This document shows positions 21,891 through 32,954 of a stretch of 64,000 bases of DNA, piece after piece (position 1 is the first letter of the stretch; each line of letters starts with the position of its first letter). The stretch is from assembly GCF_963576675.1 (NCBI RefSeq), contig NC_088916.1, forward strand, positions 8,757,001 to 8,821,000, in the 5' to 3' direction. A program made the translations under genes and the position numbers. The notes under the pieces are model-generated. The model was given only the letters and a program-made list of their open reading frames with translations. It ran no database searches and was not told the DNA's origin. Origin of the DNA: Euphorbia lathyris. Its lineage: Eukaryota > Streptophyta > Magnoliopsida > Malpighiales > Euphorbiaceae.

Positions 21891-22970
21891 CACCCCCGTA
21901 GTCGAAACGGGAGGAGGACGCACGTTGAGACTAGCCCGAAAATCATCAAACAATACAGAAGGAAGGCCTTGGTGAAGATGTCCGCAAGTTGATGTTGAGA
22001 AGGAACATGAAGAACTCGAACCTCGCTTTTGGCGACTTTTTCCCGTACAAAATGTATATCCATCTCGACATGTTTGGTCCGCTGGTGCTGAACAGGATTC
22101 TCGGACAAATAAACGGCACTGACATTATCACAATAAACCAAAGTGGACTTACGAATGGGACAGTGAAGTTCGAGTAGGAGATTTCGAATCCAATAAGTTT
22201 CGGAGACAACATTTGCGACGCCCCTATACTCGGCTCCGGCACTCGAGCGAGAGAGGGTTGGTTGCCTCTTGGCGGACCGGGAGATGAGATTGTCCCCAAG
22301 AAAAATACAATAACTAGAGGTGGAACGTCGGGTATCCGGACAACCTCCCCAATCGGCATCAGTGTAAGAGACCAATGAACCAAGAGATGATGGAGTGAGA
22401 GTAAGACCGAGATCCAATGTACCTTTGATATACCGAAGAATGCGCTTTATGGCTGCCATATGCTGTGTTTTTGGATCATGCATGAATAAGCACACTTGCT
22501 GAACCGCATAGGATATATCGGGACGAGTAAGAGTCAAGTACTGTAAGGCGCCTGCTAGGATTCGGTATTCCGAAGGGTCATGGTATGAGGATCCGGAGGA
22601 GATGCTAAGCTTCTGTTTGGTGTCAACCGGAGTGGCACAAGGATTCGAAGAGCTGAGACCAGCTTTCTCTATAATTTCTGAAGCATATTTCCTTTGAGAA
22701 AGGAATAGAGAGCCAGGTGAGCGAGTGACAGAGATCCCTAGGAAGTAGTTCAACGGCCCTAAATCTTTCATGGCAAATTCATTACTCAATTTAGTGATGA
22801 TGGAGGAACGCAATTTATCAGATGAGGCCGTTAGAACAATATCATCAACATAAAGAAGCAAATAAGCAATCTCCGTGCCTTGGTGAAACACAAAAAGTGA
22901 GTGATCAGACATACTATGAGCAAAACCCAAAGTAGAGAGAAAGGTTGCAAACCGTTGATACCAAGCCCAA
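21866..22970 (-). pseudogene. Copia RT-RNase H fragment, truncated at the junction (copy 1)
   Basis: The minus-strand frame begins in the RT palm region (the catalytic YLLLYVDDIVLTAS box is at about 22835-22870), continues through KDLGPLNYFLGI, the copia RNase H signature YTDADWGGC and the C-terminal phrase HQLADIFTKAF, and stops at 21866 inside the LTR. The frame is open over its whole remaining length. The upstream part (gag, protease, integrase, N-terminal RT) is absent because of the junction at 22970. Confidence 0.93.
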
Positions 22971-23140
22971 GGAACCGGGCGAATTGACTTATTGTATTTT
23001 TTTAATATTTAGAATTCTTTAGAACTTATTGTTTCTAACACATTTTAATACATATTTAATACTTTTTTAATTATAATGTTAATAATTATAATAAAAAAAT
23101 TTAAATAAACAAATTTTCATACGTAGCAGTGTGAACATCA
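22971..23140. other. AT-rich DNA right of the duplication junction
   Basis: GGAACCGGGCGAATTGAC marks the first bases after the copia truncation, followed by AT-rich DNA without an ORF. If the block is a tandem duplication, this is the left end of the duplicated unit and should recur about 16 kb to the left of the window start. Confidence 0.6.
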
Positions 23141-23260
23141 CGCCTCGCCACGTGGCGAGGCGTATGGCTAATATGCCTCACCCCGTGGCGAGGGATATTA
23201 GCCATACGCCTTATCATATGGTGAGGCGTACAAGAAATACGCCTCACCACATGGTGAGGC
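23141..23260. repeat. Cluster of four G-box/E-box-centred palindromes
   Basis: Four near-perfect palindromes of about 19-22 bp built on GCCTCRCCAYRTGGYGAGGC lie at 23141-23162 (centre CACGTG), 23175-23193 (centre CCCGTG), 23207-23228 (centre CATATG) and 23240-23260 (centre CACATG). The second sits in a larger hairpin: CGTATGGCTAATAT (23161-23174) pairs perfectly with ATATTAGCCATACG (23195-23208). GC content is much higher than in the surroundings. It could be a fold-back MITE remnant or a binding-site cluster; no target duplication was found. Confidence 0.85.
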
Positions 23261-24696
23261 TTGATGTTAAGACGCCCGTATTCCGTAGAGAGAAAAAAAA
23301 TATTAACTTTTGCTGCCCCAAAACAGTAAGAGAAGTTTCGTCATTTTTCCTGGACTAAGTGTGAGAAACAAAGGCTAAGTTTAACAACACCCTTTATTAA
23401 TTACACTAAATGTACTTTTTGTAAAACTTTTAGAACCAATATCACCTTATTTAGTGTCCTTAAGAAAAGCCCTCATGACTAATTTTTACGTACCATTATA
23501 AAACTTCTCAAAATTAAGCTAGGTTTGGACTACAAAAGTAAAATTAAGTCGATTTGAATAAACTTAGAGAAATTTATCGCTTATCATATATTAATCAAGT
23601 TAGATTTTATAATTATATACAACTTAATAAGTTAATTAACCACCCCAAACTTTAATTTTTCAGAAACATGGGGCCGAAACCATCCTTGGCCCTCTTTTTT
23701 TCTCCGCTCCTAGATTAAAGCTTTTCAAATTGATGCATTAAGCACTTGACCAATTATTTTTTAATACATTAAACTCTTGATCTTTTAAATGAATATAGTA
23801 AACCCTTGCTTAATCAATTTTTTTTAACACATTAAACCTTTATTTGACGTGTCAGTTATGTCAATAATTCAAACTTTAGTTAGCATTTTGGAAAATTGTC
23901 AAAAAATCATTGTTCCATTAGTGTAAAATAGTTTGAATCTATCCAGTGTAACAATTGAGGTGTTAAAACAGTGACATGCTTACAATTCTACTTGCGCTAA
24001 ATAAAGTTTGAATCACACATATTTAGCGTGTTAAAAGATTAATGATCAATGACTTAATATCTCAATTTGAAATATTAAAACCATAATGTGTTAAAAAATA
24101 CTTTATTTAATATATATTTAAAATATTAAAGGGTGAATCAATAAAACTAAATTTATCAAAAAGTTAAAATATTTATTTTTCCTAGTAATTTTTTTGCGAT
24201 CAGGTTGGTGAACAAATTTTTATAAAAAATTTAAGTGCAAAAATGTCTCTAACACTCAGAGTTATGGAATTTTATCCTAACATCTAAAATGATCCAACAA
24301 TTTTACATCTAATATTGGCAAGTTGGGTTATTATGAAACACAAATATTTTTTTTTTATTGTGCCCCAATTACACATCAGTTGGTTTAAAAAAAAAAGATT
24401 TCATATTTTTTGTGGTTTAATAATAAATTGAAGATTCATATTTATAAATTCAATAAAATATTTGAATTTTTTGGTCCAACTCATATAAAAGGCATTATTT
24501 TTTTATTTTTTTATTTTTATTCACATCTAACTATATGTGTATGTGTTACCAGTTAGTGATAAAACGACGCTCATGTGAACTGTACATGATAAGATCCACT
24601 ATCGAGAAGCAAGTTTGATGAATTATTGCTTAATAATTGACAACGTTAGAGGTAAAGTTACTCTTGCCTGATAAAATTTCTCTTGACTCCCAAGTG
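23261..24696. other. AT-rich intergenic DNA
   Basis: No credible gene. The stretch around 24230-24330 (GTGCAAAAATGTCTCTAACA ... TTTTATCCTAACATCTAAAA) resembles a degenerate relative of the MITE at 4983-5167. The rest is low-complexity AT-rich sequence. Confidence 0.5.
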
Positions 24697-25794
24697 TTAG
24701 AGGTATTAATCATCAAGGTGCCAATTAATAAATTATAATTTTGTACCAGTTACAATTTTTTTTCGTGAAAGAAGTTAAACTCTTCAAATTCTTTAAGAAA
24801 AAAATCCTTAAAATATTAAATAAAACACACAGGTGATTTTCAACAAAATATAAATACTGCCACTTACAACAATTGACACACTTAAACAAACAGCTCTAAA
24901 AGTTTGAATCCAATGTGTAGTTAGAGGTTTTGAGGGTGGGTCTTTCAAGTGTTAGAGATGAATCATTAAGGTGCAAATTAGTAAATTACTATAATTAAGA
25001 TAAGGGTAAATTTAAAAAAAAAAAATTCTTGTGGTTTCACTTTTTTGCACAAAAAGGACTGTGATTTTTTTCTTTTCAAATACATGACTGTGGTTTATTC
25101 TGTTACACTATTTACGGATTTAGTGAAGATGTCGTTTATTTGCTGACATGGCTCAAGGGCAAATATGGGTTTATAAAAAAAAATTGACCATTTGATTTTT
25201 TATAACTATTTTGGGTCTACAATATTGACCAATGAATTTTTTATAACTATTTTGTGGCTACAATATTGACTACAAAATCTTACATGAGCTCAAATCTCAA
25301 ATGGTTGTTCAAGACCTTTTATAGTCAATTTTTTAAAAAACTCATATTTGCCCTTCAGCCACGTGAGCAAAACGGTATCTTCACCCAATCCGTAAATAGT
25401 GTAATGGAATAAATCACAGTCCTGTATTTGAAAAGAAAAAAACTACAGTTATTTTTCTGCAAAAAAGTGAACCACACTGTTTTTTTAAATTTACCCCATT
25501 TTTTTAAAAACTCATATTTGCCCTTCAGCCACATCAGCAAATAAACGGGATCTTCACCAAATCCGTAAACAGTGTAACGAAAAAAAACCACAGCCATTTT
25601 TCTGCAAAAAATTGAAACCACATGATTTTTTTTGAAATTTACCCTTAAGATAAAAAGTGTTAGAATATTAATAAAACACATGTGATTTTTAACTAAATAT
25701 AAATACTGCCACTTGGAGGAACTAGCGCAGCTAAACAAGCAGCTCTAAAAGTTTGAATCCAACGTGCAGTTAGTGGTTTTGAGGGTGGGTCTTC
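24697..25794. repeat. Two diverged tandem units split by a MITE
   Basis: Unit 1 runs from CAAGTGTTAGAGGTATTAAT (24697) to GAGGGTGGGTCTT (about 24944). Unit 2 begins CAAGTGTTAGAGATGAATCA (about 24945), is interrupted by the MITE 25004-25644, and resumes to GAGGGTGGGTCTT at about 25794. Both contain AAATACTGCCACTT and CAGCTCTAAAAGTTTGAATC. Unit length without the MITE is about 200-250 bp. Confidence 0.75.
25004..25644. mobile_element. Mutator-type MITE with long inverted repeats, right arm duplicated
   Basis: The 641-bp element begins GGGTAAATTTAAAAAAA and ends with the inverse, TTTGAAATTTACCC. It is flanked by the 9-bp duplication TTAAGATAA (24995-25003 and 25645-25653). The arms pair over about 190 bp, including TGTGGTTTCACTTTTTTGCA and the CATATTTGCCCTTCAGCCAC region. 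The right arm occurs twice in tandem (about 25330-25498 and 25500-25644), so the element could fold with either. The 9-bp duplication and long arms fit a non-autonomous Mutator-like element. The minus-strand ORF of 127 codons inside it is not considered a gene. Confidence 0.85.
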
Positions 25795-25861
25795 TCTGTC
25801 CATAACATACAAAGAGAGTTTAAGAATCTAAGATATCTACTCTCAATTTAAGATATCAAAT

Positions 25862-26009
25862 ATGGAAGCTGAGGTATCTCCTCTTTTGATGGATGCGGTT
25901 GTGATTAGGGTACTACAACTCGTGATCACTAAATCAACATCTCTTGATAGTCATGAACCTATACAAAATTATTTTCCCAATAAAATAACCTCCAGCAGCT
26001 TCTTCTCGG
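25862..26009 (+). CDS. Putative first exon of an unrecognised host gene
   Basis: ATG at 25862 (context AAATATGG) opens 49 codons ending TTC TTC TCG directly before a donor GTAAACC. The product starts MEAEVSPLLMDAVVIRVLQL, with no domain I recognise. The next plausible exon on the same strand begins after TTACAG at 26520 and is split by the CACTA transposon. Support is the ATG, the donor and its position; it could equally be a chance ORF. The exon and following intron are partly duplicated further right (26250-26480). Confidence 0.35.
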
Positions 26010-26480
26010 TAAACCTTTCCACTTTTTCTTTTTTGTATTTTATGTTTTAATGGGAGTTCTCAACATCTATTGTGAATGACAAAATTTTAAATTTTAGCTT
26101 CTCTACTGTTTGAGTGATTTTGAACATCTCAGTTCCAATTTTAAAAAACCCATTTTAAAATTTTGAAAAAGCACATTTAATTTCTTCTGAATTTTGAATT
26201 AGAGGATTATATATGTGTTTAAGTTGCAGTCCTTACTGGAAGTTCAATTTTGATTCGCAAATCAGCATCTCTGCAAATCAACCAATAGTAATGTACTTAT
26301 ACAAAATGATCTTCACAATTAATAACCTGCATCGACTGGGTAAATTTTTGTGCTTTTGCATTCTTGTATTTTATGTTTTAATGAGAATTCTAAAGATCTA
26401 TTTTGAGTTTGAACATCTCAGTTCCAATTAAAAAAAAAAGGCCATTTTAAAATTTTAAGTTTTAGTTTCTCTTTTTGATA
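25905..26480. repeat. Diverged tandem duplication of exon-plus-intron sequence
   Basis: Phrases in 25930-26130 (AAATCAACATCTCTTGATAG, CCTATACAAAAT, AATAACCT, GTATTTTATGTTTTAATGGG, CAGTTCCAATT, CCATTTTAAAATTTT) recur in order at 26255-26455 (AAATCAGCATCTCTGCAAAT, CTTATACAAAATG, AATAACCT, GTATTTTATGTTTTAATGAG, CAGTTCCAATT, CCATTTTAAAATTTT). Shift is about 330 bp. Confidence 0.7.
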
Positions 26481-26520
26481 TGTTTAATTTAGTTTCTCTT
26501 GGTGAATGTGGAACTTACAG

Positions 26521-26608
26521 GAAGAGTAGGCTTGAGTGGGAGCGTAGATGCAAACTTAGGCTTCTTTAGGATTGGGCCACAAACATTGTTCCAACATTTG
26601 CTAACACA
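26521..26608 (+). pseudogene. Left half of a putative host exon split by the CACTA transposon
   Basis: The sequence follows a good acceptor (GAACTTACAG) and is open to the transposon edge. Read across the insertion (counting the ACA duplication once) it continues in the same frame into 36915-37002, giving about 57 open codons that include SVDANLGFFRIGPQTLFQHL on the left and AEEKAQAGNLEKMF on the right. I cannot name the protein. The continuity suggests insertion into coding sequence but may be chance. Confidence 0.4.
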
Positions 26609-26715
26609 CACTACAAGAAAACAGTGAGTTAGCAACCGAATTTAGTAACCGGATTAAATTCGGTTGCTAATTTAGCAACGGATTCGGTCGCTAGTAATAA
26701 TTCGCTGTTGCAAAA
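26609..26715. repeat. Left terminal and subterminal repeats of the CACTA transposon
   Basis: The 35-bp terminal repeat is followed by several TTAGCAACCGAAT / ATTCGGTTGCTAA units in both orientations. In En/Spm elements such subterminal units bind TNPA; here binding is inferred by analogy. Confidence 0.85.
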
Positions 26716-29315
26716 TTGAGGGGGAGAATTGCCGCCCATTTCTGCGGTTGGTGTTTGTTTTACCAGCCTGTGGGCCAGTTGCAAAAATATGATATTATAA
26801 AATAAAAAAGAAAATAAAAAATATAAAACGCATCGTATAGAAGAGAATCCCTAAATCTTTTTCAACCCTAATATGTTTTTTGGCTGGGCAGTCCGACTTT
26901 TGATCGGACAAAAACCAAAATCCTTCTAGACCTAGTTCGACTTGGACTCTCTCTACTAGACCTAATCCTTCTCCTCTCGTCGCGGTTCGATTCAATCCTG
27001 CCATTATTCATGGCGGAGAATAAGCTCTAGGGTGCAGGAAGAAGAAAAGCCACAGGTCTCTTCAATTCGGCTTGTGAATGTAAGTAGTTAAATCGCTTAG
27101 ATACTTTGAATATACAAAAGCCCTGAGTTATTTTTGTGTCTTGTCATATTTTGCAAGTTTTGGAATGCGACATTGTAGCAAAAAATGCTGTTCTCGTTGT
27201 CTGTTTGGTAGCTGTGATTGTGAGATTTCCTTTTCTTAGTGTCATGGATAATCAAATGTTTTTGGGTAATAGATTTATTTTGTTTTCTTCCTGATTAAAC
27301 AACATTGTAATTCGAGTTTGACAGTAATTATTCATTGTAATTAGTCTTTCTAAACGATTTTATTTAAGGGGCTATCTTTAATTGCGCCTTTTTCCTTTCA
27401 ATGGTTAAGGAGTTTCTATTTCTTGGGTGAGAAAATTTGGAATGTGATATTGTAGCCAAGGATGTTGTTTATGTCGGTGTTACATTACGAAAGTGATTTA
27501 GATGCAGTATTTCTCTAATTATTAAATTACTTCACTTGGTTTTCTTAAGTAGGAATCATAGATTAGTGGTTGGCTTTTTTTTTCTGAAGAGTAATGTTGG
27601 TGTTTGGTTGTTGATAGGTCAGTTTGTAATTATTGGTTTTTTCCTAATAAAAATGAAGTCGAGAGAGAAGGATGGAGAAAAGTGCTTGATAAGTCATTCA
27701 TACAAGTCGTTGGCTTTTGCACCAAAATGTAAACTAGACTAAGAAATTTTATGATTGATTTGCACTTAATCATATTTAATCTTATAAATTAGATTGGCTT
27801 TTAAATGCTTATTGGATGAGGTGTTAATCAGGGTGCCTCTCAAATTAATGGGTTTCTAGAATGAGGTGTTAATCAGGGTGCCACTCATTCATACAAGGTG
27901 TTAATCATATTTAATCCTATATGTCATTTTTTGCTTCATTATTAATATATTCAGATGCTTTTCAATTAGTAATCCTATATGGTTTCAAAACCGGAAAGGG
28001 AGTACGAGAAGATACTGGTGGTGGTGTAGCAAACGGCGATCTAGTCTGCATTTTTTCATGTTTTATCATCTTTTCGTATTATTCACGTTATTTTTTGTCT
28101 TTTCGTATTAGGCCAAACAGTTTTGTTGTGTGTTTTAACCATTAGCTCGTTTCCCATGGAAATAGTAAATACCAGTGAACTGTCTGTTGAAGTAGATGAA
28201 AGTTTTGCATTAGTGTAATGCTATATCTATAGGTTTCATTTTTATCTGCTCATGTGCATTAGATATATAGGTTCTGATATAGATTTTTTTTTAACTTTTT
28301 GGAGAATTTAGGCATGCAAATAAACATATTGTTGAAATTTGGTACATTTTTCATTTGAATGAAGATATCTTTCTTATTATTCCTGATAATTTCTCCAAAC
28401 AATATATTACAATATTTCTCCTCCCACATTTTCGATTCAGTCCAAATACTTTGAAATTCCGTTTAGATTTAATCCCTTAGCCAAGTAAGTAGGATCGATT
28501 TAGTCCAAAACCAAATTTTGTTAGGTTAGGCTTTTGAATGTGTAATTTGAGATCAAATTAGTCCAAAACGACCCGGACTAGAATAAAACACCGAGTAAAA
28601 AAAATTAGGGCTTCGGTGTTTTCAAACCCTATTTCTATTGGAAACAGAGCAATTTGGTGATAGTTTTAGATAAATTGATGCCTAAAATTTTCTTTTCTTT
28701 GAGCTGAATTGACATTAAAAGAAAAATTTAGGGGAAAAATGAATTTTAAGTATTAATTCTGAGTTAAATAGTTAAATGTTATATACTTGTACAGCTCTAA
28801 ATTAACAACATTAACTAACTGACCGTATTTTATATACTTGTACAGTAGTAAATTTTATCGCAGAGTTTTCATCATTGAGGATCCTAAAGCATATGTTGTT
28901 TCTACACTGAACAACTCACTCATTGAAGAAGATATTGAACAGTTTACAGCCCCACAAGTAAGAGTTGTACTCACTTTCTCATTTTGTGCTTAATTTTTTT
29001 GCTGCTTTTGTGAATAGAGCTACATCCATATGCTTCATTTGCCTTGTTTTAAGCTGCTGCCATTTTCTGTCCAAGTTGTTTTTGCGTTAAACTCCTGTTG
29101 TGTTTGATATAATCTTAGTTTTAAAAAATCTGTTTTATTTTAAATGATTGATGGTAATTGTTCAATATGTTTTACCTTAAAAAATATGTTTTACCTTAGA
29201 AAACATGTTTCACCTTAAAAGATTTCTATTATAAATTGATGGTAATTATTATGCTAATTTTAACCTTTTTTTCGAATAATATTTGAATTTAATCACAAGG
29301 TATAGGTTGAACAAA
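26716..29315. other. CACTA 5' region ahead of the transposase frame
   Basis: Mostly AT-rich; presumably promoter, leader and introns of the transposon's transcript. A possible exon lies at 28866-28957, open between an AG acceptor and CAA|GTAAG, encoding VFIIEDPKAYVVSTLNNSLI and more; I do not recognise it. Otherwise no ORF is supported. The segment at 27780-27910 repeats GAGGTGTTAATCAGGGTGCC twice. Confidence 0.5.
28866..28957 (+). other. Candidate exon of unknown origin within the CACTA element
   Basis: 92 bases open in one frame, preceded by TTTTATCGCAGAG and followed by GTAAGAG, a consensus donor. The peptide contains EDPKAYVVSTLNNSLIEEDI. It may be an upstream exon of the transposase transcript or a captured host fragment. 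Confidence 0.35.
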
Positions 29316-32300
29316 ATGGTTCGCGAGGATAGAATGTGGATGTATAACAACGGTATAATGACTAGAGAATTTATAGATGGGGTTGATCAATTTGTGCATT
29401 TTGCATTAAGTAAACCTCAATTGATGAGTGAGGGACATATTCGGTGTCCTTGTACGAGGTGTGTGAATAGATGTTTCCAACATCCAAGTGATTGCAAGGT
29501 GCATTTGTATAGACATGGGTTTGTTCCTAACTACTTCGAGTGGGTTAATCATGGAGAATCCTACTACAGTAGTTCCTCTACACAAGTTGAAGAATCAGTA
29601 TATGATCATCAACCTGATACAAGTCGTCCTTTTCGACAATGTGTGTTCGATGCTGCTGGGCCTGAACTTCAAAGACAAATGACAGAAGAGGAGCCCAATC
29701 CCCAATCTCAAAAATTCTTCGACATGCTCCGTTCCTTGGACGAAGAACTATATGTTGGATGTGAAAACCATTATGTTTTATCGATGATGGCTCGACTGCT
29801 AAATATCAAGTCTGAGAACCATATGACAGAAAAAAGTTTCGACTCCATCTTGGAGGCAATCCATGAAGCACTACCGACGGGTAACAAAATGGCAAAAAAC
29901 TTTTACGAGACCAAGAAACTAATTCAAGGTCTTGGTTTGCCTGTTGAAAAAATAGATTGTTGTGTGCAGGGGTGTATGTTGTTCTGGAAGGACGATATTG
30001 CTTTATTAAATTGCAAGGTATGTGGGCATGCGAGGTACAAGAAAAGACGTGTTTCAGTGAGATGCAAATTGATTCCTTTCAGAAAGATGGTTTACTTTCC
30101 TCTAACTCCGAGGCTAAGACGATTATATGCTTCTAAAGCGACTGCTGAGCATATGAGGTGGCATCATAGTCATGTATGTGATGAGGAAACGATGTGTCAT
30201 CCATGTGATTCAGAGGCCTGGAAGCAGTTCGACCATATGAATAAGTCATTTGCAGCTGAGCCTCGTAATGTCAGGTTAGGGCTGTGTACCGATGGATTTC
30301 AACCATTTGGACAATCTGGTAAACAATATTCATCTTGGCCTATCATTGTTACTCCATATAACTTACCTCCATGGATGTGCATGAAGGATAAGTATATGTT
30401 CCTAACGGCCCTAGTTCCAGGACCTAATAACCCGAAGCAGAAGATAGATGTGTTTTTGTAACCTTTGATACATGAGCTAATGAATCTTTGGGAGGAGGGA
30501 GTTGATGCTTATGATGTTTCCTTGAAGAAAAACTTTACACTTCGAGCTGCTTTGATGTGGACTATCAGTGACTTTCCAGCTTACTCAATGTTGTCAGGAT
30601 GGACTACTGCTGGAAAAAATGCATGTCCTTACTGTATGGAACATTCAAATGCTTTCTCATTGCCAAACGGTCGAAAAACATCATGGTTTGATAATCATCG
30701 TAAGTTTCTGCCTATGAATCATACATACAGAAATAACAAGGTTAAGTTCAGACATAATTGTGTTGAGAGAAGGCGTCCTCCACCCATAAAGAGCGGCCAG
30801 CAGGTTTTATCTGAAATACAAAGGTTGGGGTTGTTGAGAGTTACTGAACCTGATTCAGAACGTGTGAACAAGCAAATATGTGGCCCAAATTGTGGGTGGA
30901 AAAAGAGAAGCATTTTTTGGGATCTTCCTTATTGGAAAACTAATCTGATCCGTCATAATCTTGATGTAATGCACATTGAGAAAAATGTATTCGAAAATGT
31001 CTTCAATACTATAATGAACATTGAGGGTAAAACGAAGGATAATGCTAAAGCTCGTGAAGACATTGGTTTATTTTGTAATAGGCCTGAACTTCTAAAGGAT
31101 GCTATCACTGGTAAATACCCTAAAGCTTGCTACTCCTTAAGTCAAAATCAAAAAAAGTTAGTGTGTGATTGGGTTAAGTTGCTGAGATTTCCAGATGGGT
31201 ATGTCTTGAACTTAGGAAGATGCGTTGATGATAAGAAAGCTAAGTTATTCGGTATGAAGAGCCATGATTGTCATGTGTTCATGCAACGTTTACTCCCGAT
31301 TGCTTTTCGTGAAAATCTTCCCAAAAATGTTTGGGAAGCTATTACAGAGTTGAGTTGTTTTTTCAAAAACTTAACCGCAAATGTGATCAAAGTTAATGAT
31401 ATGGAACATTTACAAGATGAAATCCCAATCATTCTTTGCAAACTAGAAATGATATTTCCACCAGGATTCTTCGACTCAATGGAGCATCTTCCGATACATT
31501 TGCCTTACGAGGCCAAAGTTGCTGGTCCAGTTCAATTTCGATGGATGTATCCATTCGAAAGGTATTCTAACTCTCAACTTGCCTTCATATTTCACATTTT
31601 CTTCCCATTTTCATTCTAAACTTCATTTATATGTAGGTTTCTAGGCCGCTTGAAAAAAAATGTAAAAAACAAAGCACAAGTTGAAGGTTCAATATGTAAT
31701 GCATACCTAGTAGCAGAGTCATCCAACTTCTGCTCGTACTACTTTGAGCCACAAGTCTACACACGCCACCGTAAAGTTCCTCGCAATGATGATGGAGGCG
31801 ATGATGATGTTATTGATAAATCGAATTTGATGATATTCTCTTACAATGGTCGCTACAGTGGACGTGCTAAAATAAGATGGTTGGATGAAAAGGAGCATGT
31901 TGCAATTCACTCTTACATATTGTTGAATTGTGCAGAAGTTAGGCCATATGTGGAGTAAGTTTCTTACAATTTTACTTTACAATTGAACGTTGTTGGTTAT
32001 ATTCACATACATGTCTTGAATTGTTAAATACACTAGGTTATATAAGGATCATTTGCGAAGCCTACAACCCGGTTCTAATAATGCAACCATCGAATCAGAG
32101 GTTGAAAAAAACTTCACCCGTTGGTTTTCAGAGTTTGTAAGTCTTAGTTAACTTGTTAATAATTGCTACCTGTATACATCATTAAGTTCCTCTTTATTGA
32201 TATCAACTTTCATTTGTTTCAACAGTGCGAAAGTAATGTCATTGAGAACAAGTGTGTTGCCAATTTGGCTTATAAACCGTCCGGAATAGCGATGTCTTTC

Positions 32301-32954
32301 GATGTTTATTTTGTGAATGGTTATAGATTTCACACAACAATGCATAGTCTTGACCGGTCATCTTCTAACAATGGTGTTTACGTCTTTGGAGATGGTGTTG
32401 AATATTATGGAGTAATCGACGAGATAATACAAGTCTCTTATCTTGGTTTGCCGGTTCAAAAAACGGTGTTGTTCAAATGCAAATGGTTTGATCCTACACC
32501 AAATGCTGGTATTCGGGTTCATGATCGGTACAACATTGTTGAAGTAAATACAAAGCGGAATTTTAAAAAATACGAGCCATTCATTTTATCATTGCAAGGG
32601 ACACAAGTATACTTCACTTCATATCCTTCTTTGAAGCGTGATAAGGTTGATTGGGCTGTCGTTTGTAGTGTTAAAGCTAGAGGGGTCTTTGACATACCTG
32701 AGAATAAGGTCGCCACTAACAATGATGCTTTTCAAGAAGAAGAGGCTCAACTAATTGAAGTTGAAGTTTCAAATGAAGATGATATTCCATTGAATGATGT
32801 AGATAATGATCCTTATTTTGAGATTCCAGGACAAAGTGGAGAAGAAGGAGAAGAAGAGGAAGAAGAAGAAGCTACATTTGAAACAGATACCGAGACCGAG
32901 CTTAGTGCTGATTCAGACGATGATATCAATCTCAGTGATGATGATAGTGATTAA
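29316..32954 (+). pseudogene. TNP2-type CACTA transposase, one in-frame stop
   Basis: ATG at 29316 starts MVREDRMWMYNNG. The first part has the transposase-associated domain with CPCTRCVN. The frame is cut by TAA at 30459-30461 after KIDVFL, then continues in the same frame through the TNP2 core (LRAALMWTISDFPAYSMLSG, CPYCME, HNLDVMHIEKNVFENVFNT, SHDCHVFMQRLLP). Three introns are placed by GT-AG sites and frame: 31562-31636, 31955-32036 and 32137-32225. The last exon (to TAA at 32954) carries the DUF4216-like region and an acidic Glu/Asp-rich tail. Apart from the single stop, where the family has Gln, everything is open. The protein would bind and cut the element's ends together with a TNPA-like partner. 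Confidence 0.93.

Larger units (their letters stand above)
1..22970. repeat. Large duplicated block, copy 1 (left end outside window)
   Basis: Position 1 matches 39139, and the two sequences run side by side with only scattered substitutions and a few small indels up to 22970 (61984 in the other copy). The coordinate shift is 39138 at the start, 39121-39122 through the Athila element and 39014 at the end. The largest difference is a 123-bp tandem duplication in the 3' LTR of copy 1. The first gag-pol frame differs at only six amino-acid positions in more than 1000. At 22971 the similarity stops abruptly inside a copia reverse transcriptase gene, so 22970|22971 is a rearrangement junction. The left limit cannot be seen. 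Confidence 0.97.
21689..22970 (-). mobile_element. Truncated Ty1/copia retrotransposon, 3' part (copy 1)
   Basis: The 3' end of a copia element on the minus strand: LTR at 21689-21890, purine-rich ACGGGGGTGTG next to it, then the RNase H and reverse transcriptase coding region, read from high to low coordinates. It ends abruptly at 22970 within the RT codons for AWYQRF, where unrelated DNA begins. Copy 2 continues past this point, so the truncation is a junction effect, not decay. Confidence 0.93.

Noticed and set aside
21946..22383. 145-codon minus-strand ORF overlapping the copia RT (also 60960-61397)
   Set aside because: Out-of-frame shadow of the RNase H coding region; the RT/RNase H frame has all the motifs.
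25355..25738. 127-codon minus-strand ORF
   Set aside because: Spans the duplicated arm of the MITE and its flank; low complexity and not gene-like.
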